A DNA stretch of 64,000 nucleotides from Lactococcus carnosus (GCF_006770265.1 NZ_CP017194.1:1674001-1738000); one strand, 5' to 3'; shown: positions 26,765 through 37,500, counted from the stretch's first letter. The notes: a model not told the origin generated them from the sequence alone. Numbers and translations: made by a program.

Positions 26765-29700
26765 TTATTTAGCGATATCAATTGCTGTCTGTTCTGCTTC
26801 GATTGCTTGTGCAACAGCTGCTTCTTTTGCTTCTAGCATGTCTACTGTCACTTCAACTTTTTCAGCATTATGTGGATCTGTATCATCATCTAATTCACGA
26901 AGTTCTAAGACGTTATCATCTGCATCCAATACTTGCATATCTAGTCCAAGTGATTGTAATTCTTTAACTAAAACTCGGAATGATTCAGGAAGACCTGGCG
27001 CAGGGATTTTTTCACCTTTAACGATTGCTTCATAAGCCTTAGTACGGCCTACAACGTCATCTGACTTATACGTCAAGATTTCTTGAAGGATATTAGCAGC
27101 ACCATAAGCTTCTAATGCCCAAACTTCCATCTCACCAAAACGTTGTCCACCAAATTGTGCTTTACCACCAAGTGGTTGTTGTGTAACAAGTGAGTATGGT
27201 CCGACTGAACGAGCATGCAGTTTATCATCTACCATGTGGTGAAGTTTGATCATGTACATGACACCGACTGATACACGATTATCGAAGGCTTCACCTGTAC
27301 GACCATCATAGAGAACAGTTTTGGCATCATCAGCCATGCCTGCTTCTTTAACAGTATTCCAGATATCTTCATCACTTGCACCATCAAAGACTGGCGTTGC
27401 GATATGCAGATCAAGTGTACGAGCAGCCATACCAAGATGGAGCTCCATTACTTGTCCGATATTCATCCGTGATGGTACACCAAGTGGGTTCAACATGATA
27501 TCAACTGGTGTGCCGTCTGGTAAGTAAGGCATATCTTCAACTGGTAAAATACGGGATACAACCCCTTTATTACCGTGACGACCGGCCATTTTATCCCCGA
27601 CATGGATTTTACGTTTTTGAACGATAAAGACACGGACAAGTATATTCACACCTGTTTGTAGTTCATCGCCATTTTCACGACGGAAGATTTTCACATCGTG
27701 CACAATACCATCGGCACCATGTGGTACACGAAGTGACGTATCGCGAACTTCGCGAGCTTTTTCACCAAAGATAGCACGTAATAAACGTTCTTCAGGCGTT
27801 GGATCTGTTTCCCCTTTAGGGGTTACTTTACCGACAAGGATATCGCCTTCTTTGACTTCTGCACCAATTCGGATAATCCCGAATTCATCCAGATGACGCA
27901 TCGATTCTTCACCAACGTTTGGAATTTCGCGTGTAATTTCTTCTGGCCCAAGCTTTGTATCGCGTGTTTCAGATTCATACTCTTCGATAGCGATCGACGT
28001 GTAAACATCATCTTTAACAAGACGTTCACTCATGATAACCGCATCCTCAAAGTTATAGCCTTCCCATGTCATATAAGCAACAAGTGGATTTTGACCAAGG
28101 GCCATTTCTCCACCTTCCATAGAAGGACCATTACCGATGATTTCATCTTTAGCCACTTTGTCGCCTACGGCAACAAGCGGACGTTGATTGTATGATGTAC
28201 CTGAGTTAGACCGACGATATTTTGTGACAGTATACTTGTCAAGTTCGCCTGTTGTGCGACGAATACGGATTTCCGCACCATCTACAAACTCAACTGTTCC
28301 ATCATGTTTTGATAGAATCGCTGCACCTGAATCATGAGCAGCTTGATGTTCCATCCCTGTACCGACATATGGTGCATGTGGATCAATCAATGGCACAGCT
28401 TGACGTTGCATGTTCGCTCCCATAAGGGCACGGTTGGAGTCATCGTTTTCCAAGAAAGGAATACATGCTGTCGCAACGGCAACTACCTGTTTAGGAGACA
28501 CGTCCATAAAGTCGACTTTATCAGATTCTACTTCGATATTGTTACCGCGTGTTCTGGCCATAACTGTTTCGCCAGCGAATTGATTGTCATCTGTTAATGG
28601 TGAATTAGCTTGCGCTACGATGTAGTTATCTTCTTCATCAGCAGTTAAATAGTGAATATCGCTTGTGACAACACCATTAATACGGTCAATACGACGGTAT
28701 GGTGACATAATGAAGCCATATTCATTGATTTTACCGAATGATGACAAGTTATTGATCAACCCGATATTAGGACCCTCAGGCGTTTCAATCGGACACATGC
28801 GACCATAATGCGTATAATGTACGTCACGTACTTCATATCCTGCACGGTCACGTGTCAAACCACCAGGTCCGAGGGCTGACAAACGGCGTTTGTGAGATAA
28901 CTCAGAAAGTGGATTATGTTGGTCCATGAACTGTGATAACTGTGAACTACCAAAGAATTCTTTGATTGCTGCGGTTACAGGACGAATATTGATCAATGAC
29001 TGAGGTGTCATATTTTCATCATCGGCTGAACTCATACGCTCACGAATGACACGTTCCATACGGCTCAAGCCAATACGGACTTGGTTTTGTAATAATTCAC
29101 CTACAGAGCGAATACGACGATTACCCAAGTGGTCGATATCATCAACACGACCAACACTGTCATTAAGTGTCAACCAGTAGTTCACATTTGCAATAATATC
29201 AGCTGGTGTCAAGTGACGTACTTCTGGTGAAATTTGACCATTTGAAATCACGTTAACAACTTTTTCTGGATCTTTAGGCGAGTAAACTTTAACCATTTGA
29301 ATCTCGATTGGTTCTGTTAACACAGCATCATCTGATGGATAAAGCGTTACAGTGTTTAGGCCATTGTCAAGTTCTGTTTCAATCGAGTCTAATACATCAC
29401 GTGTCAACTCAACATCTTGATCAACTAAGATTTCACCAGTTTCACTACTAACAAGTGCTTCAGCTAGAGTGAAGCCGAGTAGGCGGTTTTTAAGGGCAAG
29501 TTTTTTGTTAACTTTATAACGACCAACTGGCGCAAAATCATAACGACGTGGATCAAAGAAACGCGCTGTTAAAAGACTACGAGAGCTGTCTGCAGTTTTA
29601 GGCTCACCAGGGCGAAGGCGGTCATAGATGTCTTTGAGGGCTTCTTCTGTCCGTGTATCATTTGCAAATTTATGAATATCTTTTTCGATGGTTGCGCGTG

Positions 29701-30349
29701 TTAACTCGCTATCACCAAGGATTTCAAAAATATCATCATCAGAACCAAAACCTAAGGCACGTAAAATCGTTGTAAATGGTAATTTACGTGTGCGGTCAAT
29801 TCTGACATAGCCAATCCCTTTAGCATCAGTGTCCAATTCGAACCAAGCGCCACGGTTAGGGATCGTTGTATGACCATAAGATTCTACGCCATTTTTATCA
29901 ACTTTTGGATGGAAATAAGTACCCGGTGAACGCACTAATTGAGAAACGATAATCCGTTCTGCACCGTTTACGATAAAGGTTCCCATCTCTGTCATGATTG
30001 GGAAATCACCAAAGAAGACTTCTTGCGTTTTTAACTCACCAGACTCTTTATCTACAAGTCGGAAAGTCACAAATAAAGGCGCAGAATAGTTGGCATCGTG
30101 CGCGCGTGCTTCTTCAATAGTGTATTTTGGTGCTTTCATCTCATAACCGACAAATTCCAGGTCTTTAGTGCCTGCAAAGTTATCGATTGGTAACATTTCT
30201 TTAAATACATCAGCCAAAGACTGATCTAAGAAACGTTGATATGAGTCTGTTTGAATTTCGATCAAATTAGGTAAATCAAGTACTTCTTTGATTCGCGAAA
30301 AGCTGCGTCTAGTACGGTGTTTACCGTATACTACGTCATGTCCTGCCAA
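26765..30349 (-). CDS. rpoB: DNA-directed RNA polymerase subunit beta
   Basis: 1194 residues. The rifampicin-pocket segment [16 protein letters not shown] / [13 protein letters not shown] is the normal streptococcal form, with the residues equivalent to E. coli Asp516, His526 and Ser531 intact. The following [21 protein letters not shown] block and the C-terminal [20 protein letters not shown] block are also typical. The start codon is TTG (30347-30349) with AGGAGAAG upstream, chosen because [17 protein letters not shown] matches the family N-terminus. Transcription starts about 290 nt upstream and passes a terminator-like hairpin (30559-30586). Confidence 0.97.
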   Translation of the reverse strand: MAGHDVVYGKHRTRRSFSRIKEVLDLPNLIEIQTDSYQRFLDQSLADVFKEMLPIDNFAGTKDLEFVGYEMKAPKYTIEEARAHDANYSAPLFVTFRLVDKESGELKTQEVFFGDFPIMTEMGTFIVNGAERIIVSQLVRSPGTYFHPKVDKNGVESYGHTTIPNRGAWFELDTDAKGIGYVRIDRTRKLPFTTILRALGFGSDDDIFEILGDSELTRATIEKDIHKFANDTRTEEALKDIYDRLRPGEPKTADSSRSLLTARFFDPRRYDFAPVGRYKVNKKLALKNRLLGFTLAEALVSSETGEILVDQDVELTRDVLDSIETELDNGLNTVTLYPSDDAVLTEPIEIQMVKVYSPKDPEKVVNVISNGQISPEVRHLTPADIIANVNYWLTLNDSVGRVDDIDHLGNRRIRSVGELLQNQVRIGLSRMERVIRERMSSADDENMTPQSLINIRPVTAAIKEFFGSSQLSQFMDQHNPLSELSHKRRLSALGPGGLTRDRAGYEVRDVHYTHYGRMCPIETPEGPNIGLINNLSSFGKINEYGFIMSPYRRIDRINGVVTSDIHYLTADEEDNYIVAQANSPLTDDNQFAGETVMARTRGNNIEVESDKVDFMDVSPKQVVAVATACIPFLENDDSNRALMGANMQRQAVPLIDPHAPYVGTGMEHQAAHDSGAAILSKHDGTVEFVDGAEIRIRRTTGELDKYTVTKYRRSNSGTSYNQRPLVAVGDKVAKDEIIGNGPSMEGGEMALGQNPLVAYMTWEGYNFEDAVIMSERLVKDDVYTSIAIEEYESETRDTKLGPEEITREIPNVGEESMRHLDEFGIIRIGAEVKEGDILVGKVTPKGETDPTPEERLLRAIFGEKAREVRDTSLRVPHGADGIVHDVKIFRRENGDELQTGVNILVRVFIVQKRKIHVGDKMAGRHGNKGVVSRILPVEDMPYLPDGTPVDIMLNPLGVPSRMNIGQVMELHLGMAARTLDLHIATPVFDGASDEDIWNTVKEAGMADDAKTVLYDGRTGEAFDNRVSVGVMYMIKLHHMVDDKLHARSVGPYSLVTQQPLGGKAQFGGQRFGEMEVWALEAYGAANILQEILTYKSDDVVGRTKAYEAIVKGEKIPAPGLPESFRVLVKELQSLGLDMQVLDADDNVLELRELDDDTDPHNAEKVEVTVDMLEAKEAAVAQAIEAEQTAIDIAK

Positions 30350-30558
30350 GATCTTCTCCTCTAATACTTATGGTTATGTCTAAAACACGATAGTGCTAAA
30401 CATTACCTTTACAGTGGATTGTGCAATACGGTCAAGTTGATAGGCTTGACCATCCTTTGGTTTGCCGTCACGCTCTTTCTATGAAAAACAAAGAATTTTC
30501 AGAAAGATTTTTTTTCTGTTACAAATGCTATTTTCAAGCACCCAAGACGTCAAAAAAA

Positions 30559-30586
30559 AGCAACGAAAATACATCTTCTCGTTGCT
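30559..30586 (-). promoter_or_regulatory. Terminator-like attenuator in the rpoB leader
   Basis: Stem AGCAACGA/TCGTTGCT followed by T8 on the minus strand, lying between the rpoB promoter and the gene, so readthrough must be controlled. The leader could hold the Lacto-rpoB RNA motif known upstream of rpoB in Lactobacillales; I cannot verify the motif by eye. Confidence 0.55.
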
Positions 30587-30641
30587 CACAAAGCACTAGG
30601 GACAATATTTCCTAGCATTTTGCCGACAAACTATTTAATCA

Positions 30642-30670
30642 ATTATACCATATTTAAGCCTTGAATTCAA
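30642..30670 (-). promoter_or_regulatory. rpoB promoter
   Basis: TTGAAT (30665-30670), 17-bp spacer, TATAAT (30642-30647) with an upstream TGG giving an extended -10. The leader to the TTG start is about 290 nt. The rest of the gap to pepO (30671-30898) shows only the pepO terminator and no supported gene. Confidence 0.8.
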
Positions 30671-30863
30671 GAAAAAAACGAACAGCATTACCTGTACAAG
30701 TTCTCAGATGACCTGCCCTTTGATAGGGGAATTACAGCTTCCTTTCGCTTAGTTTTTGCTTTTAAAACTTGTATAGGTTAGGCAATTATGCATAGCTAAT
30801 TTGACGACATCGGTAAGCAAAAAAAGTGCAGTTAGTCCACCAGCATAATTGAGAAAAAAAACA

Positions 30864-30887
30864 AAAAAAGCACCTAAATGCTTTTTT
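30864..30887 (-). terminator. Terminator after pepO
   Basis: AAAAAAGCA/TGCTTTTTT stem of 9 bp with a 6-nt loop, symmetrical A and T tracts. Confidence 0.75.
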
Positions 30888-30898
30888 AACCTAATACC

Positions 30899-32782
30899 TT
30901 ACCAAATTTTGACACGATCAGTCTCTGAACGCCACATGCCATCACCTTCCTTGACATCGAATGTGTCAAAGAATTCATCTAAATTACTGACTTGGATATT
31001 TGCACGAAGTTTACCTGGCGCATGAACATCCATCGATAGCAACATTTGTTGGTATTCTTGTGATGCTTTAATCCGCCAAATCTCGCCCCACTGTGTAAAG
31101 AAGGATTTTAAGTCAACATCAGTTTCACGAAGCGCCGCTGTCATCGCTGCTGTTAAGCCCCCGGCATCCGCGATATTTTCTGATACAACCAGTTTGCCAT
31201 TTACTTTAGCACCAGCGATGTCAAGCCCATCGAACTCAGCAATCATCAAATCCTGCTTGGCTTCAAAAGCTTTAAAATCTTCATCTGTCCACCAGTTGTT
31301 CATGTTGCCAAAGGCATCAAATAAAGCCCCATTATTGTCAAAAGCGTGTGAAATTTCATGTGCAATAACCGCACCGATACCACCATAATTTTGACTTTTC
31401 GTTTGCTCAGTTTCTGAGTAAAATGGTTTTTGTAAAATAGCCGCTGGAAAAACAATCGTATTGCTATCTGGACTGAAGTAAGCATTGACCATGTGAGCTG
31501 GCATATGCCATTCTGTCTTGTCAACAGGTTCATTAAATTTGGCATAGTGACGGTGACTACGTACCACGTTAAAACGCGCAACCAGGCTATAAATACTTTC
31601 ATGTGTCACCGTAAATTGTTTATAGATATCTGGTAGTTTATCTGGGAAACCAATAAACACGGTCATCGCATCTAATTTTTTGATGGCTTTATCAATTGTC
31701 GGGCGGCTCAACCAAGTATTTTTGTCTAACCGTTCTTGATACACCTTAATCATCTCCGTCGTCATCCGTTTGACGTCTGCCTTAGCCGATTCACCAAAAT
31801 AGGTGTGACCATAATAGAGGCCAACTGCTTGCGAATATTGGTCCGTCGCTAAATCAAAGGCATGTTTTTCTTGGCTTCGTGCTTCAGATGTCCCTGATAA
31901 TTTTCTAGAAAATTCACTGCCTAATATCCGTAAGTCATCAGATAAATAATGCGTCGAACTTCTGATTAATTTCACTAGCATCCAAGACTTGATCAGTTCA
32001 AAATTCGCCTCATTCATGATGGCATCGAAATTAGCATAGACACGTTTTTCATAAACGATAACTTTATCTGGTAGCTTACCAAGTAATCCCTTAATTACAT
32101 CAGTAAAAGGAACTGTTGTAAGTGCTTCTATAAATGCCTTAATCGGCACCGGATTATAAAGCTCAGCATACTTAGCCCATTCTTCTGAGGTGTTAGCATA
32201 TTGTGCAAGAATGGCATCAAATTTGACGATATTTTCTGCATGTTTTAATGCTATTGCATGCCCATAGCCAAAATCAGATAAAATCTTTACCGTATTTGCT
32301 ACATAAAAGTCGAGTAGTTCCGACTTACGCGGGTGATCCTCGGCATAGTAAGTTGTATCTGGTAAAATCAAGCCAGCACCACTAAAAGTCAAGGCATAGT
32401 GGACAGCATCTTTCATATCGGTATCAACTGACAGACCAAAAGGCACTGGGACTTGAGCGTTCAAAATGAGCTCCGGTAAACTTGTAACCAGCGCGGTATA
32501 ATCTGATAGTTTCTCGATTTTGTCTATTTCGGGTCTGACAGGATCCGTCCCAAACTCAAAGCGTTCTATAAAATCACCAGCTTTTTTATAGAATTTAGCA
32601 AACTCAGTCATGACAGGCTCATCAAAGGTATCAATCGTCGAAAAATCATGCATCAACGTTTGTTCGTTATGAATCACCAACTCATCAAAGGCAGCAATTC
32701 TAGGTCGATCTGACGGTATGTCAGTGTGTGTTAACCAGTCAGCATTAACTGCTTCAAATAAATCATCTTGTAGTCTAACCAT
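30899..32782 (-). CDS. pepO: Neutral endopeptidase, M13 family (oligopeptidase PepO)
   Basis: A zinc metallo-endopeptidase of about 627 residues without signal peptide, cutting oligopeptides in the cytoplasm as part of lactic acid bacterial peptide use. The zinc motif HEISH lies near residue 475; the third ligand is the Glu of ENIADAGG about 60 residues on. The substrate-binding NAYFSPDSNTIVFPAAIL segment and the C-terminal Trp are family traits. The ATG at 32782 is preferred to an in-frame GTG at 32794, because AAGGTGG precedes it. It overlaps the upstream oxidoreductase by 8 bp, so the two are co-transcribed. Confidence 0.93.
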   Translation of the reverse strand: MVRLQDDLFEAVNADWLTHTDIPSDRPRIAAFDELVIHNEQTLMHDFSTIDTFDEPVMTEFAKFYKKAGDFIERFEFGTDPVRPEIDKIEKLSDYTALVTSLPELILNAQVPVPFGLSVDTDMKDAVHYALTFSGAGLILPDTTYYAEDHPRKSELLDFYVANTVKILSDFGYGHAIALKHAENIVKFDAILAQYANTSEEWAKYAELYNPVPIKAFIEALTTVPFTDVIKGLLGKLPDKVIVYEKRVYANFDAIMNEANFELIKSWMLVKLIRSSTHYLSDDLRILGSEFSRKLSGTSEARSQEKHAFDLATDQYSQAVGLYYGHTYFGESAKADVKRMTTEMIKVYQERLDKNTWLSRPTIDKAIKKLDAMTVFIGFPDKLPDIYKQFTVTHESIYSLVARFNVVRSHRHYAKFNEPVDKTEWHMPAHMVNAYFSPDSNTIVFPAAILQKPFYSETEQTKSQNYGGIGAVIAHEISHAFDNNGALFDAFGNMNNWWTDEDFKAFEAKQDLMIAEFDGLDIAGAKVNGKLVVSENIADAGGLTAAMTAALRETDVDLKSFFTQWGEIWRIKASQEYQQMLLSMDVHAPGKLRANIQVSNLDEFFDTFDVKEGDGMWRSETDRVKIW

Positions 32783-33806
32783 TTGTAAATCCACCTTCTA
32801 AAATTTGAATGACTGCTAGCATTTGACGATCTGAGATTAATTTCTCAGATCCATTTATGAGTGTCTCGTAGATACTATCATAGACACGACCATAATCACC
32901 AAGCTCTGATGGGATTGTCTTTTCGATCCGATCGCCATTTTGATTATGATAGATTAATTGCCCATAAGCTTGTGGACTATCCTGTCCAAAACCGATAGCA
33001 CCTGGCATGATGCCGACCTTGAGATCATTTTCTTGTTGATCTACATCTTGCTTGACAAAGGTACCTTTAGTCCCTTGAATCAGCCATTTCGGATAAGGAA
33101 CAAGCGCCGATTCGGTCGCATGAACACTTGCTTTCATCTGATTTGGATAATAAAGATCAACTGCGAAATGGTCATCTACTGGACTATCCGGGTTTCTCGT
33201 ACTGCGAATATCATAGGCGACACGTTCAGGCTCACCAAACAAGGCAATCATTTGGTCGATGAGATGCACACCATGACCATAAAAAGAGCCATCCAAATGC
33301 GTGCCAGTTAATACTGCATCATCCGGTCTAAAATGATCCATGTGGACTTGAATGTCGATAATCCGACCTAGATAGCCCGTATCAATCACTTTTTTAATCG
33401 TTAGATAATCACTATCAAAGCGTCTATTTTGAAATGGCATAAAGAAGCAGTTATTAGCTGTAGCAAGTGCGACTAGCTCCTGCATCTCAGCACTTTTTTC
33501 AACAGCAGGTTTATCTAGCAAGACATTTTTACCAGCAGTTAGCAACTGTTTGGCTAGGTTAAAGTGGGTTTTAGCTGGGGTTACAACGACAACAAGATCA
33601 AGTGTTTGATCATTGATAATGTCAGCAATATCAGTGGAGAAGCTTGTCCCACTAGCTTCCATGCGACGTTGTGCATCTGGATTTTTCATCAAAGTCGGTG
33701 TCACAACACGAGCTATCTCGATCGTTTCACGTTCTTGTACATATGGGATATGGTAACGATTAGTAGATTTACCAAATCCTACATAGGCTATTTTCATTTT
33801 TTTCAT
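32775..33806 (-). CDS. Gfo/Idh/MocA family NAD(P)-dependent oxidoreductase
   Basis: 343 residues with an N-terminal Rossmann fold (AYVGFGKSTNRYHIPY), the DLVVVVTPAKTHFNLAKQ segment, the central catalytic EKPAVEKSA-type motif here reading DKPAVEKSAE near residue 97, and the VHLIDQMIALFG helix with the catalytic His near residue 175. The lysine of the EKP-equivalent motif is present. Substrate is unknown; the family includes inositol, glucose and deoxy-sugar dehydrogenases, and the GKSTNRYH start resembles YhhX-type members. It is co-transcribed with pepO, with no obvious metabolic link. Confidence 0.85.
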   Translation of the reverse strand: MKKMKIAYVGFGKSTNRYHIPYVQERETIEIARVVTPTLMKNPDAQRRMEASGTSFSTDIADIINDQTLDLVVVVTPAKTHFNLAKQLLTAGKNVLLDKPAVEKSAEMQELVALATANNCFFMPFQNRRFDSDYLTIKKVIDTGYLGRIIDIQVHMDHFRPDDAVLTGTHLDGSFYGHGVHLIDQMIALFGEPERVAYDIRSTRNPDSPVDDHFAVDLYYPNQMKASVHATESALVPYPKWLIQGTKGTFVKQDVDQQENDLKVGIMPGAIGFGQDSPQAYGQLIYHNQNGDRIEKTIPSELGDYGRVYDSIYETLINGSEKLISDRQMLAVIQILEGGFTNG

Positions 33807-33812
33807 GTCTTC

Positions 33813-33842
33813 ATTTTACCATACAACCTAGACATAACTCAA
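33813..33842 (-). promoter_or_regulatory. Candidate promoter of the oxidoreductase-pepO operon
   Basis: TTGAGT (33837-33842), 18-bp spacer, TAAAAT (33813-33818) with an upstream TGG extended element. The transcript would start almost at the ATG at 33806, so the leader is very short or translation starts at the second Met (33797). Confidence 0.4.
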
Positions 33843-33989
33843 TCAATTGGGATCTGGCGATAGCTGAGCCTCAGCATAGATGACTGAGAAAAGAACTTAC
33901 AAGCAAACCTAGCAAGACGATGACAACATAAAGATGTGCCACCTTTTCGGTTAGAGTCGACGTCCGTGCCTAAATCTACCTAACAAAAA

Positions 33990-34004
33990 AAGCGCCAGGC
34001 GCTT
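33990..34004 (-). terminator. Terminator overlapping the nrdG stop
   Basis: AAGCGC-CAG-GCGCTT stem followed by T7 on the minus strand; the stop codon of nrdG forms part of the 5' arm. Confidence 0.75.
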
Positions 34005-34602
34005 AAATCATTTTTTCCTTGTGGAACTGTACGACGTCGTTTTCAGCATCGTTAAGCTTATCCCAAATGACCACATACCCAGCCTTTAAAGACTTGGGGA
34101 CATCGATGATACGCTGATTGCTTGACCCCCGAAATTGTAACAGGAGATTTTTTTTAGAGAGATCGAAACGACCGTCAACTAGGATGTCAATGTTATCGAG
34201 CAACTCTAGTTTATCAGGTGTTTCCAACATCAACTCATCCCAAGTATAGCCTGTCCAGGACCAGATATCTTTATCCGGCAACTCACGTCTAATTCGCTTG
34301 ACTAGTGGTAAAACGGTACCAGTATTTAAAAATGGTTCCCCACCCAATAAGGTAAGGCCTTGGACATAAGGCAAGGCCATATCTGACATAATTCGATCTT
34401 CTAGTTCCTTTGTATAAGGTGTCCCGAATCTAAAGTTCCAAGTCGCTTCGTTATAACACCCTTCACAGTGGAATGGGCAGCCACTGACATAGAGACTATT
34501 ACGAACCCCTTCCCCATCTACAAAATTTAAAGGCTTGTAGTCAGCAATATACCCCTTTGACATATCTTGTGCTCGCCATTCTTGTGGTTTTGGATGATTC
34601 AT
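34003..34602 (-). CDS. nrdG: Anaerobic ribonucleotide reductase activating protein
   Basis: A 199-residue radical-SAM enzyme that generates the glycyl radical on NrdD for dNTP synthesis without oxygen. The iron-sulfur motif CPFHCEGC (CX3CX2C, near residue 42) and the following GGEPF SAM-binding segment near residue 103 are present. The ATG at 34602 overlaps the stop of a small upstream ORF (ATGA). Its partner nrdD is not adjacent; the next upstream gene is a flippase. The terminator overlaps its stop codon. Confidence 0.93.
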   Translation of the reverse strand: MNHPKPQEWRAQDMSKGYIADYKPLNFVDGEGVRNSLYVSGCPFHCEGCYNEATWNFRFGTPYTKELEDRIMSDMALPYVQGLTLLGGEPFLNTGTVLPLVKRIRRELPDKDIWSWTGYTWDELMLETPDKLELLDNIDILVDGRFDLSKKNLLLQFRGSSNQRIIDVPKSLKAGYVVIWDKLNDAENDVVQFHKEKMI

Positions 34603-34748
34603 TTTTTGCCTGATTTCTTTTTCTCAAGATATTGCGCTTTTATCATCTCAAGTTTACTTTGCTTATCTGTCTTTTCGACTTTAAGTTTTTCATGAAACTT
34701 TTGGACCGATTGCTGCCCTTTATTATCTAGCTGGAATTTACCCATCAT
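34599..34748 (-). CDS. Small charged protein upstream of nrdG
   Basis: 49 codons, start MMGKFQLDNKG, then a Lys/Glu-rich helix-like region to SGKK. A strong AGGGG ribosome site precedes the double ATG, and the stop overlaps the nrdG start, so it is translationally coupled. A small ORF of this kind accompanies nrdD/nrdG in streptococci as far as I recall; its role is unknown. The codon start could also be the second ATG (34745). Confidence 0.7.
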   Translation of the reverse strand: MMGKFQLDNKGQQSVQKFHEKLKVEKTDKQSKLEMIKAQYLEKKKSGKK

Positions 34749-34858
34749 TTCCCCTTTCACATTAATAGCCTATTTGTTCAAAAAAGACTGATACCTACCC
34801 TAGTACACTAGTAGTATCACTGCACTAGTCTACATCTGCCTAGCCCATTCCTATTTTT

Positions 34859-36484
34859 TTAGATATGTAATTTGCGTCTTAGAGATGTCCCTTTTTCACC
34901 TAGTAACTTTTCTAAATAACCTAGTTTAGCCGCCATCACAACATAGGCTACCAAACCAGCACCTCCAGCAACAACTGTCGTCAAAAGTACCCTATCCGGT
35001 AATAGCCATTTTACAAGACTCACGACAATTGCCATGATCAAGGTCATCACAAGAATACCAAGTATCCCTCGATAAGTTGCTTTGATTGAAAACTGCGAGA
35101 CTTGTTGAATCTTACGCAAGAATAAATAGGCACCAACACCAAAGGCTAGTGTCGTCGAAATCATGGGACCATACGTTTCAAACAATAAGATAGCTGGCAC
35201 TTGAAGTACGAGTTTAATACCCAGTGTAATACCGAAATAACGCATAGATATCCGACTATGATGCAAAGCTTGCAACATCGGTGATAACATGGCATAGCCA
35301 GCCAATAAGATACTCTGTAAGAAAGCAAATACAAACAAATTAAGTTGCAGTTGACTTGGTGCAACATAAAAAATAGTGTGAATTTGACGTGCTAATAGCG
35401 CCAATCCAACAACTGCCGGAATCATAAAAACTGCAAAGAGCTGAATGCTATAGCTAATTAACTGTGCTAGGTCTTTCTGCTGTTTCTGGACATAGGCTGC
35501 TGTCACTAAAGGAATACTCACGCCACCTAAGGTCGTTGCGACGCCAAGTAATACCATGGTTAACTTATCTGCATTAGCAGAAAAATAAGCAAAAAATATT
35601 TTCAACTGTGTATCAGAATAATTCGACACCAGTCTCATGATATGTGGAAACGTCGACTGGTCAATTAATTTAAATATCTGAATCGCTGACCCAATGATAA
35701 TAAACGGAATCGCCTGTGTTAGCGTTTGTGTCATCAAGTTTATGGCATTAATCTGGTGCTTAGATGGGCCAGGATTCATGATTTTGTCAAGATCACCTTG
35801 TTTCATCAAGGAGATGATTAAAACGATAGAACTTGCAATCATACCAATAAATGCAGCTGTAGTAGATTGTGTAACTGCTTCCACCCAATTTCCCGACCCT
35901 AATTTCATGATCGTGTAGGCAGTAACTAGCATCCAGATCACTCTAAAAACTTGTTCTAACAGCTGACTAAGTGCATAAGGCTTCATATTGTTGAGCCCTT
36001 GAAAATAACCACGAATGACTGACATTGCCGGAAAAATCAAGACCCCTAAAGACAAACTTTTCATAACCGGAATCAACTCATCTCCGCCACCCAACAATGA
36101 AGCAAAGAAAGGCGCTAGAAAATACATAATTCCTGCAAAAACGACACCCATTAACAACATAAAAAACAACATCTGCCGAACTAATCGATAAGACATGTTT
36201 CGGTCACCAAGCGCGTTGTACTTAGCGACTTCTCTCGAAATCGCCACAGGAATACCTGCTGTTGAAATGAGGAGAAATAAGGCATAGACATTATAGCCCA
36301 TGGAGAATACAGCATTGGCTTGGTCACCATGCGTTCCCATCCAGGCATACCAGGGAATTAAATAGACCACCCCTAGTATCTTAGATAAAAAATCGGCTCC
36401 CGTTCTCCAAAAGGCACCCGCTAACATCTTACTTTGCTGGTTTTGTGAGTTAGACATATCTGCTACAGATTCTGCGTTTTCCAT
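34859..36484 (-). CDS. MurJ/YtgP-type lipid II flippase (polysaccharide biosynthesis family)
   Basis: A 541-residue MATE-like membrane protein with about 14 helices, predicted to flip undecaprenyl-linked peptidoglycan precursor (lipid II) across the membrane. Family traits are the N-terminal AFWRTGADFLSKILGVVYLIPWY helix, the GIPVAISREVAKYNALGD cytoplasmic loop (near residue 80) and VIRGYFQGLNNMKPYALSQLLEQ. It lies 15 bp after era in the same operon. Other O-antigen/teichoic-type exporters share the fold, so MurJ function is likely rather than certain. Confidence 0.82.
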   Translation of the reverse strand: MENAESVADMSNSQNQQSKMLAGAFWRTGADFLSKILGVVYLIPWYAWMGTHGDQANAVFSMGYNVYALFLLISTAGIPVAISREVAKYNALGDRNMSYRLVRQMLFFMLLMGVVFAGIMYFLAPFFASLLGGGDELIPVMKSLSLGVLIFPAMSVIRGYFQGLNNMKPYALSQLLEQVFRVIWMLVTAYTIMKLGSGNWVEAVTQSTTAAFIGMIASSIVLIISLMKQGDLDKIMNPGPSKHQINAINLMTQTLTQAIPFIIIGSAIQIFKLIDQSTFPHIMRLVSNYSDTQLKIFFAYFSANADKLTMVLLGVATTLGGVSIPLVTAAYVQKQQKDLAQLISYSIQLFAVFMIPAVVGLALLARQIHTIFYVAPSQLQLNLFVFAFLQSILLAGYAMLSPMLQALHHSRISMRYFGITLGIKLVLQVPAILLFETYGPMISTTLAFGVGAYLFLRKIQQVSQFSIKATYRGILGILVMTLIMAIVVSLVKWLLPDRVLLTTVVAGGAGLVAYVVMAAKLGYLEKLLGEKGTSLRRKLHI

Positions 36485-36499
36485 TTTATATCGTCGTCC

Positions 36500-37399
36500 T
36501 TAAAAATCATCTTTACGATAGCCCATTGCTTGGATATCGACTTTCTTATCACGCCAATTCGCCTTGATTTTAACCCATGTTTCAAGATAAACCTTATCGC
36601 CAAGCATGAGTTCAATATCACGGCGTGCCATTTTACCTACCTTACGAATCATATCTCCGCCTTTGCCAAGAATGATCCCTTTTTGACTTTTACGTTCGAC
36701 ATAAATCGTTGCCATGATATGTATTTTATTAGTATCTTCATCACGTTTCATCGAGTCCACTGTAACAGCGATAGAATGTGGAATTTCTTCACGCGTTAAA
36801 ATCAGTACTTTCTCCCGAATCATTTCCCCAACTAGGAAACGCTCTGGATGGTCTGTAATCATATCATCTGGGAAGTATTTAAAGCCTTCCTCGAGATTAC
36901 CTTTCAGGATATCAAGTAATTTATCTGTATTGTTACCTTCTAGGGCAGAAATTGGAATCACTTCCTTGAAGTCCATTTGTGTGCGGAAATCATCAATCTG
37001 TGCTAAAAGTCTATCTGGATGTACTTTGTCGATCTTATTGACAACTAAAATGACTGGTACATTAGCTTGCTTCAGGCGTTCGATGATCATATTATCACCC
37101 TTGCCACGTGTTTCATCAGCAGGGACCATAAACAGTACGGTATCCACTTCGCGTAAGGTAGAATAAGCAGACTCTACCATATAATCTCCAAGCGCATTAT
37201 GTGGTTTGTGAATACCCGGTGTATCGATAAAGACGATCTGCTCAGTCTCAGTTGTATAAATCCCTTGGATTTTATTTCGTGTTGTTTGTGCTTTATCACT
37301 CATGATGGCAATTTTTTGCCCCATGACGTGATTCAGTAAGGTCGATTTTCCGACGTTTGGGCGACCGATGATAGATACAAATCCTGATTTAAATGTCAT
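36500..37399 (-). CDS. era: GTPase Era
   Basis: A 299-residue essential GTPase for 30S subunit maturation. The GTPase motifs are GRPNVGKST (G1), DTPGIH (G3) and NKID (G4). The C-terminal KH RNA-binding domain is seen in [19 protein letters not shown] near residue 235. The length matches typical Era. It starts the era-murJ unit, preceded by an extended -10 promoter (37489-37497) and a leader hairpin (37425-37440). Confidence 0.95.
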   Translation of the reverse strand: MTFKSGFVSIIGRPNVGKSTLLNHVMGQKIAIMSDKAQTTRNKIQGIYTTETEQIVFIDTPGIHKPHNALGDYMVESAYSTLREVDTVLFMVPADETRGKGDNMIIERLKQANVPVILVVNKIDKVHPDRLLAQIDDFRTQMDFKEVIPISALEGNNTDKLLDILKGNLEEGFKYFPDDMITDHPERFLVGEMIREKVLILTREEIPHSIAVTVDSMKRDEDTNKIHIMATIYVERKSQKGIILGKGGDMIRKVGKMARRDIELMLGDKVYLETWVKIKANWRDKKVDIQAMGYRKDDF

Positions 37400-37424
37400 A
37401 TTTTTCTTTCTATATGAGGTGATC

Positions 37425-37440
37425 TTGGCAATAATGCCAA
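37425..37440 (-). promoter_or_regulatory. Stem-loop in the era leader
   Basis: TTGGCA-ATAA-TGCCAA, a perfect 6-bp stem 26 nt upstream of the era start; role unknown. Confidence 0.35.
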
Positions 37441-37488
37441 CGACTATGCTGATTAACGACGCGTCCTGAATTGGACATAACTGTTTTC

Positions 37489-37497
37489 ATTATAACA
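37489..37497 (-). promoter_or_regulatory. era promoter (extended -10)
   Basis: TGT-TATAAT on the minus strand. It lies immediately beyond the cshA terminator, which it partly abuts; no good -35. Confidence 0.55.
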
Positions 37498-37500
37498 CAA

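Noticed and set aside
28870-28960. Rifampicin-resistance substitution in RpoB
   Set aside because: [19 protein letters not shown] is the normal streptococcal sequence; the resistance positions carry wild-type residues.
30740-30865. Short hydrophobic frame on the minus strand between pepO and the rpoB promoter
   Set aside because: No start codon with ribosome site, it runs into the pepO terminator, and no family was recognised.
33870-33965. Hydrophobic 23-codon frame (GTG start, minus strand) between nrdG and the oxidoreductase
   Set aside because: It could resemble a type I toxin peptide, but there is no placed ribosome site, no ATG and no antisense RNA evidence.
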